This document shows positions 8,894 through 19,055 of a stretch of DNA of 64,000 nucleotides, one piece after another. The stretch comes from Aestuariirhabdus litorea. GTDB lineage: Bacteria > Pseudomonadota > Gammaproteobacteria > Pseudomonadales > Aestuariirhabdaceae. The first letter of the stretch is position 1. Each line of letters begins with the position of its first letter. The notes beneath the pieces were generated by a model. It saw only the letters and a list, made by a program, of their open reading frames with translations, was not told the DNA's origin and ran no database searches. The stretch covers positions 1,178,001-1,242,000 of the forward strand of contig NZ_QWEZ01000002.1 in assembly GCF_003864255.1 (NCBI RefSeq), written 5' to 3'. The translations under genes and the position numbers were made by a program.

Positions 8894-9817
8894 ATGCGCC
8901 GCTATACGATGCCGATCGGCCTGCTGCTGGCCTTTACCTGTGCCCTGCTGTTTCCGCTCCCCGGACAGTGGCTCGAGCAGCTGGGGCTGGTGCAGTGGAT
9001 GGTGGCCCTCATCTTCCTGATCAACGGTTACCAGACCCGGTTGCAGGCAAATTCCGCCGCGGCGGGTAGCCTGCGCCTGCTGCTGATCGGTTTCCTGGTC
9101 AATCTGCTGCTGGCCCCCTGGGTGGGCTGGTGGGTGGTGAAACTCCTGCCCCTCAGTGCCGAGGTCGCTATCGGTGTGCTGGTGATGGCGGCGGTCCCTC
9201 CCACCCTGGCGACCGGGATCGTGATGACGCGCCTCGCGCGGGGTGACGCCGGGGGGGCGATGCTGTTAACCATCAGCCTCAACCTGTTGGGCGTGTTCAC
9301 CATTCCCCTGCTGCTGAGCCTGACCCTGGGCAGTGCGGAGCTGGTGGAGCTCTCCCCCTGGCCGTTGCTCTACAAACTGGCGCTGTTGGTGTTACTGCCC
9401 TTTGCCCTGGGGTTGCTGCTGCGCCGCGGCTGGGAGTCTCCGGCGCTGGCCGCCGCACTGCTCCCGCTTCTCCCCTGGGGGGTTATTCTGTCCGCGTGGA
9501 TGCTGATGTCCCGCTCCCAGCACACCCTGCTGACCGTGAAGCCGCTGGAGATGGTGTGGGCGGCGGCAGCGGGGTTGCTGGTGCATCTGGTGCTGCTCGG
9601 GTGCTGCCATCGGGCGGGTAGGGCCTGGTTGGCCAGTGAGGGGCAGCGGCGGGCACTGTTGTTTACCGCTTCCCAGAAAACCCTGCCGGTCGCGATCAGC
9701 GTAATGGCCGCGCTGGCGGTTGGGCAGGGCGGAGGGGTAGCGCTTCTTAGCTGCATTCTCTACCACTTTCTGCAGCTGCTGGTGGACTCTTATCTGGCGG
9801 GTCGATTGGCCCGTTAG
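8894..9817 (+). CDS. SBF-like (bile acid:sodium symporter superfamily) membrane transporter
   Basis: The 307-residue protein is almost entirely hydrophobic, with about nine to ten transmembrane segments. The conserved crossover region MAAVPPTLATGIVMTRLARGD with GGAMLLTISLNLLG (split motifs) and the later SQKTLPVAISVMAAL segment match SBF-like proteins of the YfeH type. The substrate is unknown; the superfamily transports organic anions with sodium. No strong ribosome site is visible, and ATG at 8909 is an alternative start. Its stop codon overlaps that of the convergent glutaredoxin-like gene by three bases (TTAG). Confidence 0.82.
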   Translation: MRRYTMPIGLLLAFTCALLFPLPGQWLEQLGLVQWMVALIFLINGYQTRLQANSAAAGSLRLLLIGFLVNLLLAPWVGWWVVKLLPLSAEVAIGVLVMAAVPPTLATGIVMTRLARGDAGGAMLLTISLNLLGVFTIPLLLSLTLGSAELVELSPWPLLYKLALLVLLPFALGLLLRRGWESPALAAALLPLLPWGVILSAWMLMSRSQHTLLTVKPLEMVWAAAAGLLVHLVLLGCCHRAGRAWLASEGQRRALLFTASQKTLPVAISVMAALAVGQGGGVALLSCILYHFLQLLVDSYLAGRLAR

Positions 9818-10176
9818 GCGAAACGCTGTTGCAGGTAGTGGATGATCTCCGAGGATTCGTACATCCAGCGCACCTCGCCCAGCTCGGTTTCGATGCGCAG
9901 GCAGGGGACCTTGACCTGCCCCCCCTCGGACTCCAGTTCCGCCCGGTGCAGGGGGTTGTTCCTGGCGTCCCGGGTTTCAATGTTCAGCCCCTGGCGCTTG
10001 ATGGCGCGGCGCACCTTTACGCAGAAGGGGCAGGCCTGGAACTGGTAGAGCGCCAGCTTGGCGGTCTGCTGGTCCAGCACCTGCTGCTGGTCCTCGGGGC
10101 GGCGAGGGGAGCGCGGGGTAAAAATAAAATCGAGGGTCAGGATTATCCGCCCGAGAATAAAGCGTATCAGAAACAT
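9814..10176 (-). CDS. Glutaredoxin-like protein with N-terminal hydrophobic extension
   Basis: The 120-residue protein has a short hydrophobic N-terminus (MFLIRFILGRIILTLDFIF) that may anchor it to the membrane, then a thioredoxin-fold domain. The domain has CPFC (ACPFCVKVRRAIKRQG), the cis-proline segment VKVPCL and the glutathione-site-like ESSEIIHYL. CPFC replaces the commoner CPYC. It is likely a glutaredoxin/GST-N type thiol-disulfide protein. It lies 29 nt downstream of bamD on the same strand and may be co-transcribed. The partner protein is unknown. Confidence 0.8.
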   Translation of the reverse strand: MFLIRFILGRIILTLDFIFTPRSPRRPEDQQQVLDQQTAKLALYQFQACPFCVKVRRAIKRQGLNIETRDARNNPLHRAELESEGGQVKVPCLRIETELGEVRWMYESSEIIHYLQQRFA

Positions 10177-10205
10177 GGAAAAACTCGTGTCAGGTTAGGG
10201 TTCGT

Positions 10206-11084
10206 TCAGTCACTGCTGGCCGGCGGTTGTGGTGTTTCGGCCTCTCCACCACCAATCAGGTCAAAGCTGATGATGGTCCAGACCGAGGGATCAACATCGT
10301 CAAAGCGCTTGTAACCGATGAAGTTGCCCGCTTCATCCAGCGAGGGATGTTTGGGGTAGTTAAGGCGCATTACCTCGAGGGTGCTTTGTGCCTCCTCGTC
10401 CAGGCCGAGCTGGAGGTACCCCTCCACCATCACGGCCAGTGCGGCGGGTACAGCGGGGGTGCGCTGCATGTTTTCCACAACGTACTGGCCACGGTTCACA
10501 GCGGCGACATAGGCTTTACGCTTCAGGTAGTAATCCGCCACATGGATCTCGTAGAGCGACAACTGGTTGCGCAGGAAGATCATGCGCTGGCGGGCGTCGG
10601 TGGCGTATGGGCTTTCGGGAAAGCGGTTGAGCAGTTCGGCAAATTCGGTGAAGGAGTCCCGTGCCTGTCCCGGGTCCCGACGGCTCATATCGATCTCGAC
10701 GTAGCGCTCCATTAAGCCCACGTCGGCGGTGTAGGAGGCTAGGCCTTTCATGTAGTAGGCGTAATCGACATTGGGGTGCTGGGGGTGCAGGCGGATAAAA
10801 CGCTCGGCGGTGGCCTTGGCCGATTCGGGTTCCTGGCGCATATAGTAGGCGTAGATCAGCTCCAGCTGCGCGTGCTCTGCGTAGGAGCCGAAGGGGTAGC
10901 GCGACTCCAGTGCTCGCAGGTTATCCACGGCCTCACCGAAGTTTCTCAACTCCAGGGCCGACTGGGCCTTGCGGTAGAGTTCGGTTTCCGAGAGGTCTTC
11001 GGGGATCAGGTTTTTATCGTCCGCGGCGCAGGCGACGAGCAACAGGGCCACCAGCGGAGTTATCAGGTTGCGGAATGAGCGCAT
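10206..11084 (-). CDS. bamD: Outer membrane assembly lipoprotein BamD
   Basis: BamD is the essential lipoprotein of the BAM complex that inserts beta-barrel proteins into the outer membrane. The precursor (292 residues) has a lipobox LVAC with Cys19, followed by TPR helices: [17 protein letters not shown], then [24 protein letters not shown] (two successive repeats). [20 protein letters not shown] is the standard BamD signature. It is divergent from rluD, as in Pseudomonas (the comL-rluD arrangement). The C-terminus is short and acidic. Confidence 0.95.
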   Translation of the reverse strand: MRSFRNLITPLVALLLVACAADDKNLIPEDLSETELYRKAQSALELRNFGEAVDNLRALESRYPFGSYAEHAQLELIYAYYMRQEPESAKATAERFIRLHPQHPNVDYAYYMKGLASYTADVGLMERYVEIDMSRRDPGQARDSFTEFAELLNRFPESPYATDARQRMIFLRNQLSLYEIHVADYYLKRKAYVAAVNRGQYVVENMQRTPAVPAALAVMVEGYLQLGLDEEAQSTLEVMRLNYPKHPSLDEAGNFIGYKRFDDVDPSVWTIISFDLIGGGEAETPQPPASSD

Positions 11085-11298
11085 GATCTATGCTGTTCCT
11101 TGGTAAATCATCTTAGTGACAACCGCTGCAGACGATCGCCAGGAATTGGGTTGGCTTGTGTTATTATGCGCCCGGCGGTGCAGGCGGTGCGTCCTTCAGG
11201 GTGGCGCACGGGTCGGCCAGTCGGCGGACATTTAAACACAGCCGTCAATGTAAACCAAAGCTCCGGCAAACAAAAGTGGGGGCAAATAGAAGGGTTCT

Positions 11299-12261
11299 AT
11301 GGCTGAACAGATCGAAATCAGTGCGGTGGTTCCTATGGAGATGGGCGGTCAGCGCCTCGATCGCATTGCGGCCCACTGCTTTCCCGATTATTCACGGTCT
11401 CGATTGCAGGAGTGGATTCGCGATGGCCTGCTGACCGTGGATGGACAGTCCCGCAAAACCCGCGACAAGCTGGTGGGGGGAGAGTCCCTCAAGGTTCGGG
11501 TCGAGGTGGAGGATGAGGAGCGCTGGGAGGCCCAGCCTATGGAGCTGGATATCCTCTACGAGGATGAGAGCATCCTGGTGATTAACAAACCCGCGGGACT
11601 GGTGGTTCACCCCGGCGCCGGCAACGCCGAAGGTACCTTGCTGAACGGCCTGCTGCACCACTGCCCGGATAACGCCAGCGTGCCCCGCGCCGGCATTGTG
11701 CACCGTCTCGACAAGGACACCACCGGGTTGATGGTGGTGGCCAAGACACTGGCGGCCCATACCGATCTGGTTGAGCAGTTGCAGGCCCGCAGTGTGAGTC
11801 GCGAATACGAGGCGGTGACCATCGGCGTAATGACGGCCGGTGGTACGGTCGATAAGCCGATCGGGCGACACTCGACCCAACGCACCCGCATGGCGGTGAC
11901 CGCCACCGGCAAGCCGGCGGTGACCCACTACCGGGTGCTCGACAAGTTCCGCCACCATACCCATATCCGGGTCGGGTTGGAGACCGGCCGTACCCACCAG
12001 ATCCGTGTGCACATGAGCCATATACACTTTCCGCTGGTGGGCGACCCCCTTTATGCGGGGCGCCTGCGCCTGCCTCCCGGTGCGACCGATGCGCTGAAAA
12101 CGACGCTACAGGGCTTTCATCGGCAGGCGCTGCATGCCTGCCAGCTGGGGCTCTACCACCCTAAACGGGATGAGTACATGGAGTGGCAGGTGCCGCTGCC
12201 CGCAGACTTCCTGCACCTGCTCTCCGTGCTGGAGGAGGATCTTCGAGCCCATGCCGACTGA
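11299..12261 (+). CDS. rluD: 23S rRNA pseudouridine synthase RluD
   Basis: RluD makes pseudouridines 1911, 1915 and 1917 in helix 69 of 23S rRNA. The protein (320 residues) has an N-terminal S4 RNA-binding domain ([18 protein letters not shown], then LTVDGQ). The catalytic domain has [16 protein letters not shown] with catalytic Asp138. [23 protein letters not shown] (split at the middle Met) is the usual later motif. GAAGGG precedes the ATG. Its 3' end overlaps pgeF by 11 nt, so the two are translationally coupled. Confidence 0.96.
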   Translation: MAEQIEISAVVPMEMGGQRLDRIAAHCFPDYSRSRLQEWIRDGLLTVDGQSRKTRDKLVGGESLKVRVEVEDEERWEAQPMELDILYEDESILVINKPAGLVVHPGAGNAEGTLLNGLLHHCPDNASVPRAGIVHRLDKDTTGLMVVAKTLAAHTDLVEQLQARSVSREYEAVTIGVMTAGGTVDKPIGRHSTQRTRMAVTATGKPAVTHYRVLDKFRHHTHIRVGLETGRTHQIRVHMSHIHFPLVGDPLYAGRLRLPPGATDALKTTLQGFHRQALHACQLGLYHPKRDEYMEWQVPLPADFLHLLSVLEEDLRAHAD

Positions 12262-13006
12262 GTTGCTGCACGGACGTTACCTTGAGGCCTCCTGGGAGGC
12301 GCCGGCACGGGTGCGTGCGCTGGTGACGACCCGGGTTCGGGGCGATAGCCAGCCGCCCTTTGACCGCTTCAATATTGCCGACCATGTGGGCGATGACCCC
12401 CTGCAGGTGGCGCGCCAGCGTGAACGCTTGTGCCGCGAGCTTGGATTGCAGCGCCTTCCCCAGTGGTTGCGCCAGGTGCATGGGACCCAGGTGGTTAAAG
12501 CCCAACCGGATGGTATCGTGCGGGAGGCCGATGCGGTGTTCAGCGATGAACCGGGGCAGGCCTGTGTGGTGATGACTGCCGACTGTCTGCCGGTGTTTCT
12601 CTGCTCCGGGCAGGGGGATCGTGTCGCGGTCGCCCACGCCGGTTGGCGTGGGTTGCTGGCCGGGGTGGTAGAGCGGACGGTGGAGTGCATGGGGGTGGCC
12701 CCTGACACACTTTACTGCTGGCTGGGTCCCGCCATTGGTCCGCAGCGTTTTGAGGTGGGGGCCGAAGTGCGCAGCGCCTTTTGCGACCAGTACCCGCAAG
12801 CAGCCAGCGCCTTCGTGGCCAGCGACGCCCCGGAGGAACGCTATTTCGCCGATATCTACCGGCTCGCCCGACAGCGGCTAGAGGCGTTGGGTGTCTCACG
12901 GATCAGTGGTGGAGACTACTGCACGCTGTCGCAACCCGACCTCTTCTACTCCTATCGGCACGCCCCCCAAACCGGCCGCATGGCCAATATCATCTGGTTC
13001 GACTGA
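12251..13006 (+). CDS. pgeF: Peptidoglycan editing factor PgeF (YfiH/laccase-domain family)
   Basis: The 251-residue protein belongs to the YfiH (DUF152) family. In E. coli its member PgeF removes peptidoglycan precursors misincorporating L-Ser; relatives are annotated as polyphenol oxidases or purine phosphorylases. The conserved metal/catalytic residues are visible as His77 (RQVHGTQV), Cys112 (MTADCLPV) and His129 (VAHAGWRG). The start is the ATG 11 nt inside the rluD end. The rluD-yfiH-clpB order is the one seen in Pseudomonas and enterobacteria. Confidence 0.92.
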   Translation: MPTELLHGRYLEASWEAPARVRALVTTRVRGDSQPPFDRFNIADHVGDDPLQVARQRERLCRELGLQRLPQWLRQVHGTQVVKAQPDGIVREADAVFSDEPGQACVVMTADCLPVFLCSGQGDRVAVAHAGWRGLLAGVVERTVECMGVAPDTLYCWLGPAIGPQRFEVGAEVRSAFCDQYPQAASAFVASDAPEERYFADIYRLARQRLEALGVSRISGGDYCTLSQPDLFYSYRHAPQTGRMANIIWFD

Positions 13007-13098
13007 GTCCAGGGGCTCGCGCCAGGCGCTTGCTATCGGCGTAGACGCTTCGCCGTCAATCCTTTCGCACCCATTGTGTGCCTTGCCCCGGTTACCGA

Positions 13099-13127
13099 CT
13101 TGAAAAGTGCGCCGGTGGCTACCATAT
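13099..13127 (+). promoter_or_regulatory. Sigma-32 (heat-shock) type promoter of clpB
   Basis: CTTGAAA at 13099-13105 is followed after 14 nt by TACCATAT at 13120-13127, close to the RpoH consensus CTTGAAA-N13-15-CCCCATNT. It lies about 100 nt upstream of the clpB start. The sequence match is direct; function is inferred. Confidence 0.75.
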
Positions 13128-13227
13128 AGTCTCTAGAATACAGCGGGCTAGGGTGCCGCTCGTCAGGACTTGAGTGGTAACAAGATCGGTAAGGCGCCCA
13201 CGCCATCGGTGATATATGGTGAGGAAT

Positions 13228-15795
13228 ATGAGAATCGATCGACTAACCAGTAAATTACAAAGTGCCCTGTCCGACGCCCAGTCGATTGCGGTGGGGCGTG
13301 ACCATAACTACATCGAGCCGGTGCACCTGATGGTGGCGATGCTGGACCAGCAGGGCGGCTCGATCCGACCGCTGCTGCGCCAGGTGGGCTTCGATGTCGA
13401 CAGCGTTCGCAAGCAGCTGGAGCAGCAGCTGGAGCGGCTGCCCCAGGTGCAGCAACACGACGGCGATGTGCAGATGTCCGCCAACGTGGGGCGCCTGCTC
13501 AATATTGCCGACAAACTGGCGCAGAAGAATCAGGATCAGTTTATCTCCAGCGAAACCGTGCTGCTGGCGGCAATGGAGGACAAGGGCCCCCTGGGGGAGC
13601 TGCTGAATGGCCAGGGGGTCAGCCGCCAGGCCCTGGAGAACGCCATCACTAATATGCGCGGAGGGGAATCGGTCAACGATCCCAATGCCGAGGACAACCG
13701 CAAGGCGCTCGACAAATACACGATTGATCTGACTGCACGGGCTGAACAGAGCAAACTGGACCCGGTGATCGGCCGTGACGATGAGATCCGGCGCACTGTG
13801 CAGGTGCTGCAGCGCCGCACCAAGAACAACCCCGTTATCATCGGCGAGCCCGGTGTGGGTAAAACCGCTATTGTGGAGGGACTGGCCCAGCGTATCGTCA
13901 ATGGCGAGGTGCCTGAGGGACTGCGCGACAAGCGCATACTGGCGCTCGATATGGGCTCCCTGCTGGCGGGCGCCAAATACCGTGGCGAATTTGAGGAGCG
14001 ACTCAAATCGGTGCTCAACGAACTCGCCAAACAGGAGGGGCGTATCATCCTGTTTGTGGACGAGCTGCACACCATGGTGGGAGCCGGCAAGGCGGATGGT
14101 GCCATGGACGCCGGTAATATGCTCAAACCTGCCCTGGCGCGGGGCGAGCTCCACTGTGTGGGGGCCACCACCCTGGATGAGTACCGCAAATACATCGAGA
14201 AGGATGCGGCGCTGGAGCGGCGCTTCCAGAAGGTGCTGGTGAATGAGCCCACCGAAGAGGACACCATTGCCATTTTGCGGGGCCTCAAGGAGCGTTACGA
14301 GGTGCACCACGGGGTCGATATTACGGACCCGGCGATCATCGCCGCCGCCAAACTCTCCCACCGTTACATCACCGACCGGCAGCTGCCCGACAAGGCGATC
14401 GATCTGGTGGATGAAGCCGCCAGCCGTATCCGTATGGAGATGGACTCCAAGCCGGAGAGCATGGATCGGCTCGAGCGGCGCCTGATCCAGTTCAAGATCG
14501 AGCGTGAGGCGCTGAAGAAGGAGGAGGATGCCGCCTCCCGCAAGCGGCTCGACAAGCTCGATGGGGAGATTGAACGCCTGGAGCGGGAGTATGCGGACCT
14601 TGATGAGGTCTGGAAGTCGGAAAAGGCCGCCCTGCACGGTTCCCAAAAGATCAAGGAGGAGCTGGAGAAGGCGCGGGTCGAGCTGGAAGCCGCCCGCCGC
14701 AACGGCGATTTGGGTGCCATGTCTGAACTCCAGTACGGTCGTATTCCGGCCCTGGAGAAGCAGTTGGATCTGGCCAGCCAGGCCGAGATGAACGAGATGC
14801 AACTGCTGCGCAACAAGGTAACGGAGGAGGAGATCGCCGAAGTAGTCTCAAAGTGGACCGGCATACCGGTGTCCAAGATGCTCGAAGGTGAACGTGACAA
14901 ACTCTTGCGAATGGAGGATGCGCTGCATAAACGCGTTATCGGTCAGGATGAGGCCGTGGTCGCGGTTTCCAATGCGGTGCGACGTTCGCGGGCCGGCTTG
15001 TCCGACCCCAACCGGCCGAATGGATCCTTTATGTTCCTCGGCCCCACCGGGGTGGGTAAAACCGAGCTCTGTAAGGCGTTGGCGGAGTTCCTGTTCGATA
15101 CCGAAGAGGCGATCGTGCGCATCGACATGTCCGAGTTTATGGAGAAGCACTCGGTGGCGCGGTTGGTGGGAGCGCCTCCCGGTTATGTCGGCTACGAAGA
15201 GGGGGGCTACCTGACCGAAGCGGTACGGCGACGTCCCTACTCCGTGGTGCTGCTCGATGAGGTCGAAAAAGCCCACCCCGATGTTTTCAATATCCTCCTG
15301 CAGGTGCTCGACGATGGTCGTTTGACCGACGGTCAGGGGCGCACCGTTGACTTCCGTAATACGGTGGTGGTGATGACCTCGAACCTCGGCTCCGACCTGA
15401 TCTACAACCTGGAGGACAGCAACTTCGAGACCATCAAGTCCACGCTGATGGAGGTGGTTGGCCAGCACTTCAGGCCCGAGTTTGTTAACCGGGTGGATGA
15501 GCTGGTGGTGTTCCATCCGCTGGCCAACGAGCAGATCGCCGGCATCGCCGAAATCCAGCTCGACCTGCTGCGCGATCGTCTCAGGGAGAAGGAGCTTGGC
15601 CTTGAGGTCCATGAGGATGCGATCAAGCGGCTGGTGGAGATCGGCTTCGATCCGGTGTACGGTGCTCGCCCCCTTAAGCGGGCGATCCAGCAGTGGATCG
15701 AAAACCCCCTGGCTCAGCAGCTGCTGGCCGGGAAGTTTGAGCCGGGTAAAACCATACATGTGTCGGCAGAGAACGACGGCATGAATTTTTACTGA
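13228..15795 (+). CDS. clpB: ATP-dependent disaggregase ClpB
   Basis: ClpB is the hexameric AAA+ disaggregase working with DnaK. The 855-residue protein has the Clp N domain ([18 protein letters not shown]) and a first nucleotide domain with Walker A GEPGVGKT near residue 206. A long middle coiled coil runs about 400-520 (rich in [16 protein letters not shown] and [10 protein letters not shown]). The second nucleotide domain has GPTGVGKT near residue 605 and [20 protein letters not shown]. The chosen start matches the E. coli N-terminus; an ATG 12 nt upstream would add four residues. A heat-shock promoter lies upstream and a strong terminator downstream. Confidence 0.97.
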   Translation: MRIDRLTSKLQSALSDAQSIAVGRDHNYIEPVHLMVAMLDQQGGSIRPLLRQVGFDVDSVRKQLEQQLERLPQVQQHDGDVQMSANVGRLLNIADKLAQKNQDQFISSETVLLAAMEDKGPLGELLNGQGVSRQALENAITNMRGGESVNDPNAEDNRKALDKYTIDLTARAEQSKLDPVIGRDDEIRRTVQVLQRRTKNNPVIIGEPGVGKTAIVEGLAQRIVNGEVPEGLRDKRILALDMGSLLAGAKYRGEFEERLKSVLNELAKQEGRIILFVDELHTMVGAGKADGAMDAGNMLKPALARGELHCVGATTLDEYRKYIEKDAALERRFQKVLVNEPTEEDTIAILRGLKERYEVHHGVDITDPAIIAAAKLSHRYITDRQLPDKAIDLVDEAASRIRMEMDSKPESMDRLERRLIQFKIEREALKKEEDAASRKRLDKLDGEIERLEREYADLDEVWKSEKAALHGSQKIKEELEKARVELEAARRNGDLGAMSELQYGRIPALEKQLDLASQAEMNEMQLLRNKVTEEEIAEVVSKWTGIPVSKMLEGERDKLLRMEDALHKRVIGQDEAVVAVSNAVRRSRAGLSDPNRPNGSFMFLGPTGVGKTELCKALAEFLFDTEEAIVRIDMSEFMEKHSVARLVGAPPGYVGYEEGGYLTEAVRRRPYSVVLLDEVEKAHPDVFNILLQVLDDGRLTDGQGRTVDFRNTVVVMTSNLGSDLIYNLEDSNFETIKSTLMEVVGQHFRPEFVNRVDELVVFHPLANEQIAGIAEIQLDLLRDRLREKELGLEVHEDAIKRLVEIGFDPVYGARPLKRAIQQWIENPLAQQLLAGKFEPGKTIHVSAENDGMNFY

Positions 15796-15820
15796 TCGAG
15801 CAGCCCCCGCAATGGGGAGT

Positions 15821-15862
15821 GCATAAAAAAAGGGAGCCCCGAGAGGCTCCCTTTTTTTATGC
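15821..15862. terminator. Bidirectional intrinsic terminator between clpB and the PilZ gene
   Basis: A perfect 18-bp inverted repeat (GCATAAAAAAAGGGAGCC and its complement) with a 6-nt loop is flanked by A- and T-tracts. It can end clpB transcripts and also those of the convergent PilZ/DUF1631 operon. Confidence 0.92.
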
Positions 15863-15899
15863 TTTAACCCCTGCTGCAGCGGTCTATGGTGATCGCAGG

Positions 15900-16292
15900 T
15901 TAGTCCAGGGGGGTGCCGGAGAAGGACATGATCTTATGGATGATGGCTCGATCCTTGTCGCTGATCTCGATCAGGTGGAAGCCGGTCCAGTAGTGGGAGG
16001 GGGTGCTGCTCTGCTTGCACCAAAGGCTGTCGACCCCCATGTGGATCACGTCGGTCTCCTCGACGGTCTCCTGCAGGTTGATGCGGCACTGGTAGATGGT
16101 ATTGGTTTTAATCGGCTCGCTGCTCATCAGCATAAAACCTTCGCTGGAGATATCCACCAGGCTCCCCATATAGAGCTCGGTGTTGCAGTCGTACACATCC
16201 AGACTGTTTTGTAGCTTGATGCGGCTTTCTTTACGGTTTTCCTGCATGCCATCTGTCTCGCTGTCGTTATCGGTGCGGGGGGCTTGCGCCAC
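15900..16292 (-). CDS. PilZ-domain protein (probable cyclic-di-GMP receptor)
   Basis: The protein (130 residues from a GTG start) consists of a single PilZ domain. RKESR at about residues 20-24 is the RxxxR motif and DISSEGFML the (D/N)xSxxG motif, both needed to bind cyclic-di-GMP. The GTG start shares one base with the stop of the DUF1631 gene upstream, so translation is coupled. An internal ATG at 16247 (MQENRKESR) would still keep the whole domain. Its target is unknown; the coupling makes the DUF1631 protein the first suspect. Confidence 0.85.
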   Translation of the reverse strand: MAQAPRTDNDSETDGMQENRKESRIKLQNSLDVYDCNTELYMGSLVDISSEGFMLMSSEPIKTNTIYQCRINLQETVEETDVIHMGVDSLWCKQSSTPSHYWTGFHLIEISDKDRAIIHKIMSFSGTPLD

Positions 16293-18760
16293 TATTTACC
16301 CATAAAGAGCTTCAGAATGTTGTGGATCTTCTCCATCGCCCGGTCCATCAGTGGCGCCCGCTCGATGCTGGCAAAGCGGGCGCTACCAATAGTGATCTCG
16401 GTGGCGAGGGTGAAGATCGGTTTGACGGCCGCCTTGTTGCCTGCGCTGTCCACAAACATGTAATTCAGGGTGGTGGGGCTGAACCAGCTGAGCTTCAGGC
16501 GCTGTAGGCTCTGGTCGGGCTGGACGAAGTCAAACCAGGTACCAAACTCCACCTGCTTGAGTCGACTGATCAGGGCTGGGTCTACATCGACATCCTCAAG
16601 GACCTCGATATCCTCCGCCTCCTCCTCATCGAGGGGGAGCCCTCCCAGGGAGGCGACCGCAGCCGCCTCAAGTTGCTCTTCAACCGGCGGCGGCTCGGGG
16701 GCTTCCACCTCTTTGCCCTGCTCGGCCCTGAGTGCGGCCCGCTGACAGAGCACCAGGGGTTTGACCAGCCCCTTGATGTCCTCCTCCTGATGACCTCCGA
16801 GGTTGATCAGGTGCTGCTTGATATTGGTGATCAGGTGCGGCTGTGTCTCCTTTAGCCGATCCTTATCCTCTACGTTGAATTTAGGGGCAACGCTCCAGAA
16901 GATGTCGTCGGTGATATTGAGCGCCCGCTGCCAGGCTTCGCTCTCCTCACCGTGGCGCAGCAACAAAAAGACCAGTACATCGTTCCAGGCCGACAGTAAA
17001 AAATGCACCGTGGCCTTGGGTGGCTGCTGCTCCCGGATCCTCTCTTCCAGGGTGGCGCGCGCTTTTTTACGAGCCGCCAGCAAACGGTCGCGCCCCTTGG
17101 TGGCCTCCACCGCCCGGCGCTCGATGATTTCAGATTGCCGTTTGAGCAGGTTAATGAAACTGTTGAAGTCCTTGATCAGCTCGTCAAAGAGGCCGATCTC
17201 CCCCGCGTAATCGTTGATCACCCGCTGCACCACGTACTGGATCTTGGCCAGCACACCGCGGTCGTTCTGCTCATCCGGTGCCCAGAGTACGGCGGCCTGA
17301 GCCATGCTATTGAGCAGGCGCCGCGCCGGGTGCTGGTGGCGGACGAACATCTCCTTGTCGGTGAGTGCAATCTTGAGATAGGGGGTGTGCAGGTGGCTAA
17401 GTGCGGTTTTGCAGATATCCGGCAGGTTTTCGTCGTCGAGAATGAAGTCGAACAGCATCCCCACCAGGTCGATGATGTCGGCATCTTCCGGTGAGATGTT
17501 GCGGTTGGCCTTGCCGTCGGAACCGAGGTGCTTGACCAGACTGTCCTTGAAGGCGTTAACGGTCTGGGGGGTGGTAAAGGGGGTGCCGTCGGATTCGATA
17601 TTTTGCTTTTGCAGTGCGGTCAGGGCGTTGAGCAGGTCATCGGTGGTGTAGGGGGCCAGCCCCTCTTCCGGTGGAGAAAATGCGTGGACGCTACGGAAGT
17701 TGGCCTCCGGGATCTCCAGCGGCATCTTGTTTTCACGGCGGTTGGAGATCAGGTCGCTGATGGCACTGAACAGCTGGTCACTCACCGCGGGGTCCATATA
17801 GCTGGCCCCCTCCATCGCGGCATCCTGCGGAGTGCTGTCATCGTAATTGTGCGGGATGTTGCTCGCCAGTGGGCCGCGGTTGGGTGGGGCCGGTTGGCCG
17901 GCTCCCGCAGGAGTAGCGCCAGGGTTAGGGTACAGCCTGGAGGGGCTGCTCTGTGCCTGCGCGGGTGGCCGCTCCTTCCCGGGAGCGTCCCCCTTGCCCG
18001 CCTCAGCAATATCCAGATGGCGTTTGGCCCCCTGACTCTCGGCGTACTGGCGCGCCGAAAACTTGAGGTTGGGCAGTACGTCGGCCTGTATCAGGCGCTT
18101 GTTGAGGTCGTCGTAGATTTTATCCAGCTCGCTCATGACGTATTCGTCAAACAGGCGGAACAGAATCTCCTGGATGCGCTTGTGGGTCTGGAGCGCCTCC
18201 AGTGCCCGGCAAAAACTGGTGGCAATCTTTTTGGGGGCGACCGGGTTGGTCTGTTCGGTGACTTTAACACCGTTGATGATGATCGCCAGGCGTTGGTTGA
18301 GGGCGTAGAGGGATTCGGTGCAGCGACCATTCACCTTGGTCGCCATATTGGTGACCACCAGAGACTCCTCGTACACCTCATTCTGGACCAGCGACATCTC
18401 GTCGGCATCCAGCTCGGGAGCCGGGCCGGGTTGCTTGCCCTGGGGTTTGAGCTCGATAAAGTCGCTGAACAGCTGGGAGATCTCCTGATGGAAGACCCGT
18501 TCTGCCTGGGGGCGCTTGAGGCGGATCTCACGCATGCTGTCGAAAAACAGGGTTTGAATGGAGTTGTTCTCCGCCTTTTCGGCGGCATCGAACAGCGCGT
18601 CGTCGATGTGCTCGAACATCTCTGCCAGGGCACTGGCCGTGCTGTTCATGGTGATCTTGCGGCAAGCCTGAATGAGTTGCTGAAAGCGTGGCTGGATATG
18701 ATCCAGGTTTTCCATGCGGCTTTGCAGACTGACTACCTTGGGAGGCTCAGTTTTGCTCAT
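16292..18760 (-). CDS. DUF1631 family protein
   Basis: This large cytoplasmic protein (822 residues, no signal or membrane segment) matches the DUF1631 family: an N-terminal helical segment (MFEHIDDALFDAAEKAENNS), a Pro/Ala-rich linker at about 255-300, a helical middle, an acidic stretch near 700 (DEEEAEDIEVLEDVDVD), and a compact C-terminal domain (GTWFDF, LKLSWFSPTTLNYMFVD, PLMDRAMEKI). The C-terminal domain has the look of a small beta-barrel, but I cannot prove a PilZ-like fold by eye. The function of the family is unknown. It is transcribed with the PilZ gene downstream. Confidence 0.85.
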   Translation of the reverse strand: MSKTEPPKVVSLQSRMENLDHIQPRFQQLIQACRKITMNSTASALAEMFEHIDDALFDAAEKAENNSIQTLFFDSMREIRLKRPQAERVFHQEISQLFSDFIELKPQGKQPGPAPELDADEMSLVQNEVYEESLVVTNMATKVNGRCTESLYALNQRLAIIINGVKVTEQTNPVAPKKIATSFCRALEALQTHKRIQEILFRLFDEYVMSELDKIYDDLNKRLIQADVLPNLKFSARQYAESQGAKRHLDIAEAGKGDAPGKERPPAQAQSSPSRLYPNPGATPAGAGQPAPPNRGPLASNIPHNYDDSTPQDAAMEGASYMDPAVSDQLFSAISDLISNRRENKMPLEIPEANFRSVHAFSPPEEGLAPYTTDDLLNALTALQKQNIESDGTPFTTPQTVNAFKDSLVKHLGSDGKANRNISPEDADIIDLVGMLFDFILDDENLPDICKTALSHLHTPYLKIALTDKEMFVRHQHPARRLLNSMAQAAVLWAPDEQNDRGVLAKIQYVVQRVINDYAGEIGLFDELIKDFNSFINLLKRQSEIIERRAVEATKGRDRLLAARKKARATLEERIREQQPPKATVHFLLSAWNDVLVFLLLRHGEESEAWQRALNITDDIFWSVAPKFNVEDKDRLKETQPHLITNIKQHLINLGGHQEEDIKGLVKPLVLCQRAALRAEQGKEVEAPEPPPVEEQLEAAAVASLGGLPLDEEEAEDIEVLEDVDVDPALISRLKQVEFGTWFDFVQPDQSLQRLKLSWFSPTTLNYMFVDSAGNKAAVKPIFTLATEITIGSARFASIERAPLMDRAMEKIHNILKLFMGK

Positions 18761-18973
18761 AGTGTTCCCTGTTGCATTACCGGACTCTCTCTATAAAAGT
18801 CTCTTTTTTATCGTAGTCCATTATATGGTCGCCAAAGGCGATGAGCCCGTGACGGCCAATACCCCAGTGATTGAGTATATGCCTTAATAACTTTGGGCTC
18901 TAGCGCTCTTTAGGGCGGCAATAGCCGGCTTTCCGGTGGCTTAATAAATGGAGGGGGAAGGAGAAAAAGGGGG

Positions 18974-19001
18974 TTGACTATCGGACTGGCTCAGGTAATA
19001 T
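18974..19001 (+). promoter_or_regulatory. Sigma-70 promoter of the tRNA operon with GC-rich discriminator
   Basis: TTGACT (18974-18979) and TAATAT (18996-19001) are separated by 16 nt. The bases after the -10 are GCGCGCTCC, a GC-rich discriminator of the kind that makes stable-RNA promoters sensitive to ppGpp. It lies about 45 nt upstream of the first tRNA. Confidence 0.8.
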
Positions 19002-19055
19002 GCGCGCTCCAAGGTTGAGGGGCCTCGAAAACGCGCCCTAAATCCTGGAAATCGT

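Noticed and set aside
13255-14802. 515-codon open frame antisense to clpB
   Set aside because: ClpB is intact on the other strand; the frame is His/Leu/Gln-rich shadow sequence.
17528-18796. 422-codon open frame antisense to the DUF1631 gene
   Set aside because: It has no signal, domain or ribosome site, and the DUF1631 protein is continuous on the minus strand.
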